DNA of 28,205 bases, taken from positions 1 to 28,205 of the IMG/VR virus record IMGVR_UViG_3300038369_000505, one strand, 5' to 3'. Below are positions 1-9,405 of this stretch, in pieces; position 1 is the stretch's first letter; every line of letters begins with the position of its first letter. The stretch is from a virus. The position numbers and the translations under genes were made by a program. Under the pieces are notes generated by a model. That model made no database searches. It was not told the DNA's origin and worked only from the letters and a program-made list of their open reading frames with translations.

Positions 1-2
1 TA

Positions 3-3000
3 ACGGATTTTAATGTCAGCCCTTATTATGATGATTTTGCTGACAGTAATAATTACCATAGAGTATTATTCAGACCATCTTTTGCTTTGCAAGCAAGAGA
101 ACTTACTCAAGCACAAACTATTCTTCAATCTCAAGTAGAGAGATTTGGTAACCATGTTTTCAAAGAAGGCGATGTGGTTGTACCAGGTTCTGTTCAAACA
201 GTTGCCAGAGCTACAATTAAATTAACCTCATTTACAGGAACTAGTACTTTATCTGATTTAAAAGATGTTGTATTAACAGGTGGTACTTCAGGTGTAAAAG
301 CAAAAGTAATAGAAACCTTTGCAACTGATGGTACTGATCCTAATACTCTTTTTATTGAATATCAAAATAGTGGTTCAAATAATACTTCAACTACTTTTAC
401 TGCAAGTGAAACTATATCAGGTACAGCAACAATAAGTGGTGTTAGTACTAGTGTTTCTGCTGTTGTTAATACACTACATAGAGGACTTCTTGCAAATATA
501 TTGCCTGGCATATTTTATGTTAGAGGATTTTTTGTACAAACAACTGCTCAACAAATAATATTAGCAAAATACTCTGATACTGAACAGCTTAGTTTTCGTG
601 TTGGTCTTACAATAGAAGAAAAAATTGATACACCTACTGAAAATAGCAATCTAAATGACAATGCGGCTGGTTCTTCAAATGAAAATGCACCAGGTGCTCA
701 TAGATTAAAATTTAACTTAACATTAGCAAAAAAGACTATTGACTCAACAGACGATACAGACTTCATTGAATTATCAAGAGTAATTAATGGTATAGAAGTA
801 CAAAATAAAAGTAAAACCGAATATAATCAATTAGGAGAAACTTTAGCAAGAAGAACCTTTGATGAGTCAGGCGATTACTCAATTAGAGATTTTGAGTTAG
901 AATTAAGAGAAAGTGTTGCCTCAGGAAATAATAGAGGCATATATTCAGACGGGGCCACAACTAATGAAGGTGGTACAGCTGCAACTACAAAATTAGCAGG
1001 ATTATTATCACCTGGAAAAGCGTATGTTAAAGGTTATGAAATAGAAAAAACAGGTCCAAATATTATAGACATTGATAAGGCAAGAGAGTTTAAAGATGTA
1101 AATGCTAATGTAACCCAGTTTACTTTAGGTAATTTTGTTCATATAACAAATATGTACAATGTTCCTGATATAGGAAAAGGTTTTGGTACAGGTGCAGCTG
1201 ATATTAAACCATATGCAAATGTAAAATTATTCGATACTGCTACAAGTTCTAGAGGAACTTCAATCGCAAACACAAATGCTGATATAAAAGAAATCGGTCG
1301 TGCTAAATGTAGAGGGATTGAAAATGTGGCAGGTACTGCAAGTGCAAGTATATATCCTACTAGTTCAGTACATAAAGCATTCTTATTTGATATAGAGATG
1401 TTTACACATATTGAAGTAGATGGTACAATTAGTAATGCTGCTGGATTTACAACTGGTGAATTTGTAACCGGTGGTACTACTGGTGCTTCTGGTGTTGTAG
1501 AAAGTATATCAAGTGAAAATAGCGCAACTATAACTGGTGCTTCAACTGCTACTCCTGTTGTGGTTACTTGCTCAGGCGGCCATAACTTCAAAGAAGGTCA
1601 AGTGGTTACGATTGCAGGTGTTTCTGGTATGACTGATATTAATGGTAACTTTACTGTTAAAAATCCTACTAGTACAACTTTTGAGGTATTCTCAGACGCA
1701 AGTTCAGGCGGTACACCTACCGCTGTAGGTTCTTCACAAACATATTCTGGTTCAGGTGCAACTGTAAAGCACGATGTAGTAGTTTTATCTAATACTCAAG
1801 GAGAGTTTTCAGAAAGTGAAACTATAACTGGTGCAACTTCAGGATATACTGCTGTTATTCAGTTTAGTGCTTTCGGTAGAAAAGGTATTAATCCAAGAAA
1901 ATTCTTTGAAACTAGACAACTGTTTAGTGATGTTACCGATATTGACTTTACTGCTGATACTACGATTGATTCAACTTATGGTGAGGTTACAACTTTAACT
2001 GGTAGTATATCAGTAGCAAATAGTGGTACTGCTGTATCTGGTTTCGGTACAAGTTTTACTACTGAATTAGTGATTGGTGATACGATAGAGTTTATAGATG
2101 ACGCTGGCTCAACTACAACAAAAATTGTCGAAAGTATTGAAAGTAATACTAAGTTAGAAATAACAGCTGCTGTTGGTGGTTCTGGTGTTGCAACAAAAAC
2201 GATTGCAAATAGAAAAAGAGCAAAAAGACAAGAGGCAAATAAAAATATTCCTTTATTTAAATTACCCTATACTCCTGTCAAAACTCTAAAAACAACTGCT
2301 AATAGTAATGTTTCTGATACTTCATTTACAGTAAGAAGAACCTTTGTAGAAACATTATCATCAACTGGTGGTGCAACTCTTAATGCGGCTTCTGGTGAAA
2401 CATTCCTTGCTAGTAGTAATACTGATTATATAATGACTATTGTTTCTACTGGTAGTGGTGGATCAGGTGCTGTTGGTGATGTAATTACACCTACAATATC
2501 AGGAACAGGAACACAAACGCTAACTATTAATATGGGTAGTGGTTATAATGGTCACAAAGTTAAAATTATTGCAACAATAACTAGAAGTGCTGCTGGTGAA
2601 AAATCAAAAACTGCAAATGCAGGTACAACTTTACAAGTTTCTACACAGGCAGCTGCTCAGGCAGATGTAATTAATTTAGGTAAGGCAGATGTTTACGAAC
2701 TTAATAGTGTTCATATGGCAGCAGATTTTAGTACAAATGCAACAACTGGTGATACAGATGTTACCGATAGATTTACACTAGATACTGGACAAAGAGATAA
2801 TTTCTATGATGTAGGTAGATTGGTTAAAAAAGTTAATTCAATCGCTGTAACCGGTAGATTATTAATTACATTTAAATATTACTCACACGGTGCTGGTGAT
2901 TATTTTAGTGTTGATAGTTATCCAGATGATTATGCAGATATTCCACAGTACACTTCAGACACAACTGGAGAAATATTTAATTTAAGAGATTGCTTAGACT

Positions 3001-6000
3001 TTAGACCTAGAGTAGATGACGCTTCAACTATTGAATCTGGCGGACCTGATAGAGAATTTGACGGTACTGGTGCTTCAACTTCAGATACACCTAAGTTTAA
3101 TAGTTTAATATTTACAGATTTAGAATACTATTTACCTAGAATAGATAAATTATATATTGATAAAGTAGGAAAGTTTAGAATTAAAAAAGGTGCAGCTGCA
3201 TTAAATCCTGTGGCACCTGAAGATTTAGAGGATGCCATGCATTTATTTACATTAGGTATTTCTCCTTATACTTTTGGTCCTGAAGATGTACAAATAATTC
3301 CTCAAGATAATAGACGATATACAATGAGAGATATCGGTAGATTAGAAAAAAGAATACAAAATGTTGAATACTATACTCAACTTTCTTTATTAGAGGCAGC
3401 AGCAGAAAATTTACAAATACAAGACTCTGATGGTTTTGATAGATTTAAAAACGGATTTATTGTAGATAACTTTACAGGTCATAATGTGGGTGATGTAAAC
3501 AATGAAGGATATAATATTGCAATGGATATGGCAAGAGGTGAGGCAAGAAGTCCTCACTTTACAGACGCTGTATCTTTAGTAGAATCAACCGATACTGGTA
3601 GTACCTCAGCTACAGATTTAACAGACGCACATAGAACTAGTAAACATTATAAAAAGAATGGTGATTTTATTACACTACCTTTTACTGAAGAAAGTTTAAT
3701 ATCACAACCGTTTGCTACAACATCTGAAAATATTAATCCATTTGATGTTATTGTATGGTCAGGAACGGTTGTTCTTGATCCGCCAAGTGATGAGTGGAGA
3801 GAAGTAAGAAGGCAACCTGATTTACAAGTGGTTACAGATGGTGCCTTTGATACATTCGTTGCCGGCAGAACAACAAATAGAGATGGTTCATTTACGACAG
3901 GTACAGTATGGAATGAATGGGAAGATTTTTGGACTGGGGCGACAACTTCAACGGTAACTGGATCAGAAGCTGCTACAACACAAAGAGACAGAGTAGATAT
4001 TATAAGACGAGATACTAGAGTTAGACAAAGACGAACTGGTGTAAGAACTGACATAGTGCCACGAATAGTACAAAGAGCAAGAGGCGATAGATTAGTTAAC
4101 CTTGCCTTTATACCATTTATTAGAAGTAGAACAATTACATTTACTGCAACTGGATTAAAACCAAGTACAAGAGTTTATCCTTTCTTTGATAATGTCGCAA
4201 TTACAAGTTATGTGACCCCTAATGGAGGTTCACTTGGTGGTTCTTTAATTACAGATGCTAATGGTGCTGTATCAGGAACATTCGCTATACCTGATTCAAC
4301 AGTAGATTCAAATCCTAGATGGAGAACTGGAACAAGAATATTTAGATTAACTGGTAGTAGCACTAACTCCCAATTAGAATCAGATGTTCAAACAGCTGCA
4401 GAAGCTAGATATACTGCCGAGGGTAGATTAGAAACTAGACAGGCAACTGTACACTCAACTAGAGAAATAGAATTTAGAAGAACAAACCTAACAGGCACTC
4501 AAGAAATAACAAGAAGTCAAACTACTAGAGAATCTATTGCTGGTACACAGTTACCAACACCTTTTCTTGGTTGGCCTTTTCAATTTAATTTCAATTTTGC
4601 TATTGAATGGCCAATTAACTTTATTGGTTTTGATCCTCTTGCACAATCATTTGTTGTTCCTATCGAGGGCGGTGCTTTCATATCTTCAGTAGATATATAT
4701 TTTAAAACTAAAGATAGTGCAATTCCTGTAGAATTACAAATTAGGACAATGAATAATGGTTATCCTACCAATCAAATTGTACCTTTGGCAAGAAAAAGTA
4801 TAAACCCAGGTTCAATAAGTACTTCGACTGATGGTTCAACTGCAACTAGATTTACTTTTGATGCGCCTGTGTATTTACCTGATACGGATGAATTTGCTAT
4901 AGTGTTATTAGCAAATAGTACAGAATATAATGTTTATGTTTCTGAGACTGGTGAAAAGACATTAGATTCTAATAGACTAGTATCTAAACAACCATCCACA
5001 GGAGTTTTATTTAAATCTCAAAATGGTTCTACTTGGTCTGAAGATCAAACTAAGGATCTGAAGTTTCAATTAAATAGGTGTAAATTTGATACATCTAAGA
5101 CAGGAACATTAACACTTGTAAATGACTCTACTCCTACCAGACAATTAGGGGCAAATGCTTTACAAACAACTAGTGGTTCTGCTGTTATTAGAGTTAGACA
5201 ACCAAATCATGGTATGCACGGAACAAGTAATAATGTAACCATATCAGGTGCAACTGCAACAAATAATATACCTGCAAGTGAAATTAATACTACACATACA
5301 AGTATTTCTAATATTACAATAGACTCATATGATATTACAGTTTCTACTAATGCAAATGCAACATCAACTGGTGGTGGTTCTAATATCGTTGCTACACAAA
5401 ATATGATAATGGATCAAGCCATGATAAGTATTCAAACTATGAATTTACCTGAGTGTACAACAAATGTATTCTTGAGAACAACAACTGCTAAATCAGTAAA
5501 TGGTTCGCAAACAGAATTTTCTTTACTTGCTGCTACTGCAAAAGAACCGGTTGATATATTTCAAAATATATTATTTACAACACCTCAAATGATTGCTTCA
5601 GATATCAACCAAACAAACGAAATGTCAGGTAGTAAGTCGTTATTTAATACATACGAAATATCTTCTACAATAGATAATGTTTCTCCTGTAATTGACCTTG
5701 CAAGAAGAAGTATTTTCTGTACTCAGAATAGACTGGATAGTCCTACTTCTAGTAATCATCCAGAGTTTGTTGCTGAAACTAAAAATGTAGGCGGTAGTTC
5801 AAGTTCTGCTTATATTACAAGACCGATAGAATTAGATAATGAGTCAACTGCTTTAGATATCAGACTTAGTGCTAATATTAGATCATCTTCTTCGGTAGAA
5901 TTATATTATAGAGTATCTGGTGGTTCTGAAACTAGAAAGATAGATGATATTGACTTTAGACCATTTAACTCAACTGGTGCTTCTGATAGTACAGTACCAC

Positions 6001-6155
6001 CTGCTGAAGATTATGAAACCTTTAGTGAATACAAATATAGTGTAGATGGATTAGAAGGATTTACTTCATTTCAACTCAAGGCAGTTCTAAAAGGAACTAA
6101 TAGTGTTTATCCACCTAGACTAAAAGACTTGAGAGGTATTGCATTGGCTTTATAA
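3..6155 (+). CDS. Giant DUF4815 virion structural protein, 5'-partial
   Basis: The frame is open from base 3, so the gene starts upstream of the window. The first residues (TDFNVSPYYDDF, HRVLFRP, then QARELTQ and ERFGNHVFKEG) are the N-terminal signature I know from DUF4815 proteins of T4-like marine phages, so few residues are probably missing. About 2050 residues are visible. In order: the DUF4815 region; modules with the motif GE-x-(V/I)-TG-x-(T)SG; near codons 518-575 a module resembling the E1-FCCH fold (GHNFKEGQVVTIAGVSGM); an Arg-rich stretch near codons 1328-1360; a segment RSRTITFTATGLKPSTRVY near 1373; and FDPLAQSFVVP near 1543, which opens a beta-rich C-terminal part. The role is inferred to be a large baseplate or tail-fibre-associated structural protein assembled outside the host membrane. 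The TAATG at the end overlaps the next start. An internal TTG at 87 is not the real start. The family call is firm; the exact place in the virion is not known. Confidence 0.88.
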   Translation, partial: TDFNVSPYYDDFADSNNYHRVLFRPSFALQARELTQAQTILQSQVERFGNHVFKEGDVVVPGSVQTVARATIKLTSFTGTSTLSDLKDVVLTGGTSGVKAKVIETFATDGTDPNTLFIEYQNSGSNNTSTTFTASETISGTATISGVSTSVSAVVNTLHRGLLANILPGIFYVRGFFVQTTAQQIILAKYSDTEQLSFRVGLTIEEKIDTPTENSNLNDNAAGSSNENAPGAHRLKFNLTLAKKTIDSTDDTDFIELSRVINGIEVQNKSKTEYNQLGETLARRTFDESGDYSIRDFELELRESVASGNNRGIYSDGATTNEGGTAATTKLAGLLSPGKAYVKGYEIEKTGPNIIDIDKAREFKDVNANVTQFTLGNFVHITNMYNVPDIGKGFGTGAADIKPYANVKLFDTATSSRGTSIANTNADIKEIGRAKCRGIENVAGTASASIYPTSSVHKAFLFDIEMFTHIEVDGTISNAAGFTTGEFVTGGTTGASGVVESISSENSATITGASTATPVVVTCSGGHNFKEGQVVTIAGVSGMTDINGNFTVKNPTSTTFEVFSDASSGGTPTAVGSSQTYSGSGATVKHDVVVLSNTQGEFSESETITGATSGYTAVIQFSAFGRKGINPRKFFETRQLFSDVTDIDFTADTTIDSTYGEVTTLTGSISVANSGTAVSGFGTSFTTELVIGDTIEFIDDAGSTTTKIVESIESNTKLEITAAVGGSGVATKTIANRKRAKRQEANKNIPLFKLPYTPVKTLKTTANSNVSDTSFTVRRTFVETLSSTGGATLNAASGETFLASSNTDYIMTIVSTGSGGSGAVGDVITPTISGTGTQTLTINMGSGYNGHKVKIIATITRSAAGEKSKTANAGTTLQVSTQAAAQADVINLGKADVYELNSVHMAADFSTNATTGDTDVTDRFTLDTGQRDNFYDVGRLVKKVNSIAVTGRLLITFKYYSHGAGDYFSVDSYPDDYADIPQYTSDTTGEIFNLRDCLDFRPRVDDASTIESGGPDREFDGTGASTSDTPKFNSLIFTDLEYYLPRIDKLYIDKVGKFRIKKGAAALNPVAPEDLEDAMHLFTLGISPYTFGPEDVQIIPQDNRRYTMRDIGRLEKRIQNVEYYTQLSLLEAAAENLQIQDSDGFDRFKNGFIVDNFTGHNVGDVNNEGYNIAMDMARGEARSPHFTDAVSLVESTDTGSTSATDLTDAHRTSKHYKKNGDFITLPFTEESLISQPFATTSENINPFDVIVWSGTVVLDPPSDEWREVRRQPDLQVVTDGAFDTFVAGRTTNRDGSFTTGTVWNEWEDFWTGATTSTVTGSEAATTQRDRVDIIRRDTRVRQRRTGVRTDIVPRIVQRARGDRLVNLAFIPFIRSRTITFTATGLKPSTRVYPFFDNVAITSYVTPNGGSLGGSLITDANGAVSGTFAIPDSTVDSNPRWRTGTRIFRLTGSSTNSQLESDVQTAAEARYTAEGRLETRQATVHSTREIEFRRTNLTGTQEITRSQTTRESIAGTQLPTPFLGWPFQFNFNFAIEWPINFIGFDPLAQSFVVPIEGGAFISSVDIYFKTKDSAIPVELQIRTMNNGYPTNQIVPLARKSINPGSISTSTDGSTATRFTFDAPVYLPDTDEFAIVLLANSTEYNVYVSETGEKTLDSNRLVSKQPSTGVLFKSQNGSTWSEDQTKDLKFQLNRCKFDTSKTGTLTLVNDSTPTRQLGANALQTTSGSAVIRVRQPNHGMHGTSNNVTISGATATNNIPASEINTTHTSISNITIDSYDITVSTNANATSTGGGSNIVATQNMIMDQAMISIQTMNLPECTTNVFLRTTTAKSVNGSQTEFSLLAATAKEPVDIFQNILFTTPQMIASDINQTNEMSGSKSLFNTYEISSTIDNVSPVIDLARRSIFCTQNRLDSPTSSNHPEFVAETKNVGGSSSSAYITRPIELDNESTALDIRLSANIRSSSSVELYYRVSGGSETRKIDDIDFRPFNSTGASDSTVPPAEDYETFSEYKYSVDGLEGFTSFQLKAVLKGTNSVYPPRLKDLRGIALAL

Positions 6156-6385
6156 TGACTAAACTAAAAGTAGAAGGACACGAAAATTTGGTAAGAGATG
6201 AAAAAAGTAATGCTATAATTAATACTGATAAGTCCTCATATGAAGTTTATATGAGAAAGGTAACTGCAAGAAGAAATGATAAAGAAACAGTTAGAGGATT
6301 AGTTAGAGAAGTAAACGAATTAAGAGAAGATTTTAAAGAGATAAAAAATTTATTAACAAAGATGGTAGATACAAATGGCAGATAG
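6155..6385 (+). CDS. Small charged coiled-coil protein
   Basis: A 76-residue protein of unknown function. It starts at the ATG that overlaps the stop of the DUF4815 gene (TAATG), which suggests coupled translation. It is rich in Lys, Arg and Glu. The C-terminal half (VRGLVREVNELREDFKEI, then KNLLTKM) has hydrophobic residues spaced as in a short coiled coil. No signal peptide or membrane segment is seen. Its 3' end overlaps the next gene by 11 bases. Lying between a structural giant and fibre genes, it may be an assembly factor or a minor virion protein, but that is inference from position alone. Confidence 0.75.
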   Translation: MTKLKVEGHENLVRDEKSNAIINTDKSSYEVYMRKVTARRNDKETVRGLVREVNELREDFKEIKNLLTKMVDTNGR

Positions 6386-7085
6386 AAATGTAACCTCATC
6401 AAATACTCTAGAGGAGTTTAGAGTCGAGTTTAATGAACTCGCTGTAGATGTAGGTGAAATCGCAAGTATAACAGGTGCTTCAGGACAAATTGCTTCTGCT
6501 ACTGATATAGTAGAGGCCGTGGTAGCACTAAACTCTGGTAGTGCAACTGCAGCTAGTCCTACATTTACAGGTGTTGCAAGTTTTCCAGATGGTTCTGCAA
6601 GTGCTCCATCTATCACAAATACTGGTGATACTAATACAGGTATATTTTTTGGTGCTGCAGATCAAGTAGATATAAGCGTTGGTGGTACAGCAATCGCCTC
6701 AGTAACCTCTACTGGTTTAGGGGTCACAGGTAATATTACCGCAACTGGTAGTATTACAATGGGAGACGCTGATACAGATAATATTACATTCAATGCTGAT
6801 GTAAATTCTAACATTGTGCCTAATACTCACGATAGTTTTAGTTTAGGTATTGATACTAAATCGTGGCAAAATTTATTTTTAAGTAATGGAATTGTATTTG
6901 AAGGATCATCTGCTGATGCTCACGAAACTACTTTAGTAGCAGCAAATCCTACTGCGGATGCAACGGTAACTATACCTAATGAAACAGGTACAATTATAAC
7001 AACGGTAACAACAGATGCCGTATTAGGTACTTCAAGTATCTCAACAAAAGGGTTTTCTATTGCTATGGCAGTAGCATTAGGATAA
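6375..7085 (+). CDS. Short tail-fibre-like structural protein
   Basis: A 236-residue protein. The N-terminus (residues 1-50) looks helical (NTLEEFRVEFNELAVDVGEI) and may trimerise. The rest is the low-complexity beta-type sequence seen in marine phage fibres: SPTFTGVASFPDG, TNTGIFFGAADQ, VTGNITATGSITMGD and the TVTIPNETGTI block. There is no S74 chaperone or known C-terminal tip domain. The start at ATG 6375 overlaps the previous gene by 11 bases. By context it is a virion fibre or fibre-like subunit; receptor binding is not shown. A standalone shaft fragment left by gene rearrangement among the neighbouring fibres is also possible. Confidence 0.72.
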   Translation: MADRNVTSSNTLEEFRVEFNELAVDVGEIASITGASGQIASATDIVEAVVALNSGSATAASPTFTGVASFPDGSASAPSITNTGDTNTGIFFGAADQVDISVGGTAIASVTSTGLGVTGNITATGSITMGDADTDNITFNADVNSNIVPNTHDSFSLGIDTKSWQNLFLSNGIVFEGSSADAHETTLVAANPTADATVTIPNETGTIITTVTTDAVLGTSSISTKGFSIAMAVALG

Positions 7086-7106
7086 TAAATATAATAGGAA
7101 AACAAA

Positions 7107-7445
7107 ATGGCAAACGATTTTAAAAAGGCAGTACAATCAAGTATAGGTGTCACAGCATCACCGACTAGTTTATACACAGTACCATCAGGCAAAACTTCGA
7201 TTTTGATTGAGTTAGATTTGTGTAATAAAACTAATGCGTCAGTACAATGTACGGTTATACTATCTGATGGAGGAAGTACAGACATTAATGTAATTAAAAA
7301 TGTACCTATTCCTGCTGGTTCAACTTTAAAAGTTATATCAGGACAAAAGATAGTGGCTGAAGCAACTGATGTTGTAAAAGTGTCTTGTAATACGGCAAGT
7401 TCCGTTGATGCAATACTCTCAATACTTGAAGATGTTAATTCTTAA
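7107..7445 (+). CDS. Small beta-rich structural protein
   Basis: A 112-residue protein with alternating hydrophobic strands (TSILIELDLCNK, VQCTVILSDGG, GSTLKVISGQKIVAEATDVVKV), as expected for a single small beta sandwich. Proteins of this look occur beside fibre genes in marine phages, but I do not recognise a named family. A ribosome binding site TAGGAAA lies about 10 bases before the ATG, and an AATAAATA motif lies at 7084-7091, one base off the T4 late promoter consensus. It sits in the 21-base and 13-base gaps between two fibre genes, so it is likely a virion component or fibre accessory. No catalytic motif is seen. Confidence 0.7.
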   Translation: MANDFKKAVQSSIGVTASPTSLYTVPSGKTSILIELDLCNKTNASVQCTVILSDGGSTDINVIKNVPIPAGSTLKVISGQKIVAEATDVVKVSCNTASSVDAILSILEDVNS

Positions 7446-7458
7446 TAAAGGATAAAAA

Positions 7459-9405
7459 ATGGGTAATTTTATAGGACCAGAACCGGTTAGAAGTTTTGCA
7501 CCATTGGCTGTAAAAGATGACTTTAGCGGTGATGGATCTACAACTACATTCGATCTATCTAGAGATATACCAGCTGGGGGTCAAAATAGTTTATTACTTT
7601 TTGTTGGCACAACTATACAAGAACCTGGCGTTGATTACACAATAGGTAATGATGGTTCAGGTAACCCTAGAAGAATAACATTTACCTCTGCACCTGCAAA
7701 TGGTACAAATAATATATTTGCTATTCATAGAGATAGAGAGACAGGAAGATTTACACCTGATGATAATTCAGTAGGTAACAGTCAACTAGAATCAACTGCT
7801 ATTACAGGATTTTCTAATGTGAGTGCTGCAGCTGGCGATAGTGTTCTAATATCAGACGCTTCAGATAGTGGTAATTTAAAAAAGACATTAGTTTCATCTT
7901 TAAATTCTCTTACAGGCACAGACCTAGTTAATGACACTTCACCTCAACTTGGTGGTGACTTAGATGTAAATAGTAATGATATTGTTTCTACTTCTAATGC
8001 TAATATTAGTTTATTACCAAACGGCACTGGTAAGGTAGTTATTGACGGTAATGGAAGTAGTGGCGGTGTATCTATTGATGATGGTAATATTGATATCAGA
8101 ACAGCAAATGGTGCTGTATCAAAAATAAAATTCTATTGTGAATCATCTAACGCACACGCTCAAACGCTTCAGGCACAACCTCACTCAGCTGCAAGTAGTG
8201 CTGTATTAACATTACCAGTAGCAACAGGAACTCTTGTAGGTACTGGAGACACTGGTTCAGTTTCAAATACAATGTTGGCAGGTTCAATCGCTGCTTCAAA
8301 ACTTGCAGGTAGTATTGGTAATGCAAAATTAAGTAATTCATCTATATCTGTTTCAGATGGTTCTAGTTCTACTGCAATCGCTTTAGGTGGTACTGCAACA
8401 TTTTCAGGTACTGCAAATGAGGTAGATGTTGCTGAGAGTTCAGGAACAATCACTATCGGTTTACCTAATGATATAGTTGTCGCAGGTAATCTAACTGTTA
8501 ATGGTACTACAACAACAATAAATACAACTAATCTTGCCGTTACGGATAATTTAGTTGAATTAAATCAAGGTCTTACTGGGGCTGCTTCTAATGATTCAGG
8601 TATTTTAATTGAAAGAGGTTCAACAGGTAATAATGCAATTATAGCTTGGGATGAAAGTGCTGATAGTTTCATAGTAGGTACTACAACTGCTACAGCTTCA
8701 GATACAGGTAATTTATCAATTACAGCTGCACCTTTTGCTGCTTCTACTATGTCTGCTACAGAATTAAGTTTGGGTGATGATGAAAAAATTAAACTAGGTG
8801 CAGGTAATGACTTAGAGATATTCCATGAGGCATCAAATAATAGAGGTATAATTAAAGAAAGTGGTACAGGAGATTTACATATTCAAGCAGATGATTTTTA
8901 TATAAAAAATGCTGCTGGAACTGAAACATTGTTTTATGCACTAGAAGATGGTGCGGTTGGTTTATACCATGATGACTCTGTTAAATTAGTAACCACTGCT
9001 GCTGGGGTTACGGTAACAGGAACAGTAACCGCAACACCACCTGCTGCTGGCGATATAGGTTCATTCTCATATTTTACTTTATTTTCTAAAGATAGTAATA
9101 ATCCTACTAATACAGATATTGATATTGGAGCAGAGGTTGCTGTTGCTAGTTATGAGACAGGTAATTTACATTTAGCAGCTAACTTTGATGATTTTGGAGG
9201 AGAAACTGGAGCAGCAGTTATTGGCGGTATGGGATTTGTTTTATCAGGCGCTAGGGCAATTACATCATCAAGTAATGCAAAGGCAGTAAGAACAACACTA
9301 ACAGGCACTTGGAGATTTATAGGTAAATGTGCTTACAGAAGCGGTGGTGGCGGTGGTAGTGCATACGCTCAATCTCAAAGTGCATTAGCAATAAGGATAT
9401 CATAA
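7459..9405 (+). CDS. Long tail fibre protein (paralogue 1)
   Basis: A 648-residue fibre. Residues about 5-95 form an N-terminal beta domain (GDGSTTTFDLS, EPGVDYTI, RRITFTSAPANGTN) of the kind that begins many marine phage fibres. The middle is shaft-like repeat sequence and includes SDASDSGNLKK, ANISLLPNGTGKVVIDG, and a block at residues about 344-425 (NLTVNGTTTTINTTN to GNLSITAAPF) that is nearly copied in the next gene. The C-terminus ends in GTWRFIG and a Gly-rich loop before ALAIRIS, a common fibre end. There is no S74 domain. AAGGAT precedes the ATG, and the stop overlaps the next ATG (TAATG). It is expected to be a trimer outside the particle, used for host contact. The fibre class is clear; the receptor is unknown. 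Confidence 0.85.
   Translation: MGNFIGPEPVRSFAPLAVKDDFSGDGSTTTFDLSRDIPAGGQNSLLLFVGTTIQEPGVDYTIGNDGSGNPRRITFTSAPANGTNNIFAIHRDRETGRFTPDDNSVGNSQLESTAITGFSNVSAAAGDSVLISDASDSGNLKKTLVSSLNSLTGTDLVNDTSPQLGGDLDVNSNDIVSTSNANISLLPNGTGKVVIDGNGSSGGVSIDDGNIDIRTANGAVSKIKFYCESSNAHAQTLQAQPHSAASSAVLTLPVATGTLVGTGDTGSVSNTMLAGSIAASKLAGSIGNAKLSNSSISVSDGSSSTAIALGGTATFSGTANEVDVAESSGTITIGLPNDIVVAGNLTVNGTTTTINTTNLAVTDNLVELNQGLTGAASNDSGILIERGSTGNNAIIAWDESADSFIVGTTTATASDTGNLSITAAPFAASTMSATELSLGDDEKIKLGAGNDLEIFHEASNNRGIIKESGTGDLHIQADDFYIKNAAGTETLFYALEDGAVGLYHDDSVKLVTTAAGVTVTGTVTATPPAAGDIGSFSYFTLFSKDSNNPTNTDIDIGAEVAVASYETGNLHLAANFDDFGGETGAAVIGGMGFVLSGARAITSSSNAKAVRTTLTGTWRFIGKCAYRSGGGGGSAYAQSQSALAIRIS
8481..8735 (+). repeat. 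Fibre module shared with 10286-10536 (copy 1)
   Basis: About 85 codons encoding NLTVNGTTTTINTTN through ERGSTGNNAI and AWDESADSFI to SITAAPF. A near copy lies in the next fibre at 10286-10536. The proteins match at most positions, and the order of motifs is the same. Confidence 0.85.

Noticed and set aside
87-89. TTG at 87 as the start of the DUF4815 gene
   Set aside because: The same frame is open to base 3 and encodes conserved family sequence upstream, so the true start is outside the window.
1139-1591. Long open frame on the minus strand inside the DUF4815 gene, and similar ones at 3647-4054, 6920-7285, 9698-9985 and 10166-10507
   Set aside because: They lie wholly or largely opposite confidently called genes, and their translations are Val/Pro/Ser/Leu-rich as expected from the antisense of Thr/Gly/Ala repeats. 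No ribosome binding site or family signal is seen.
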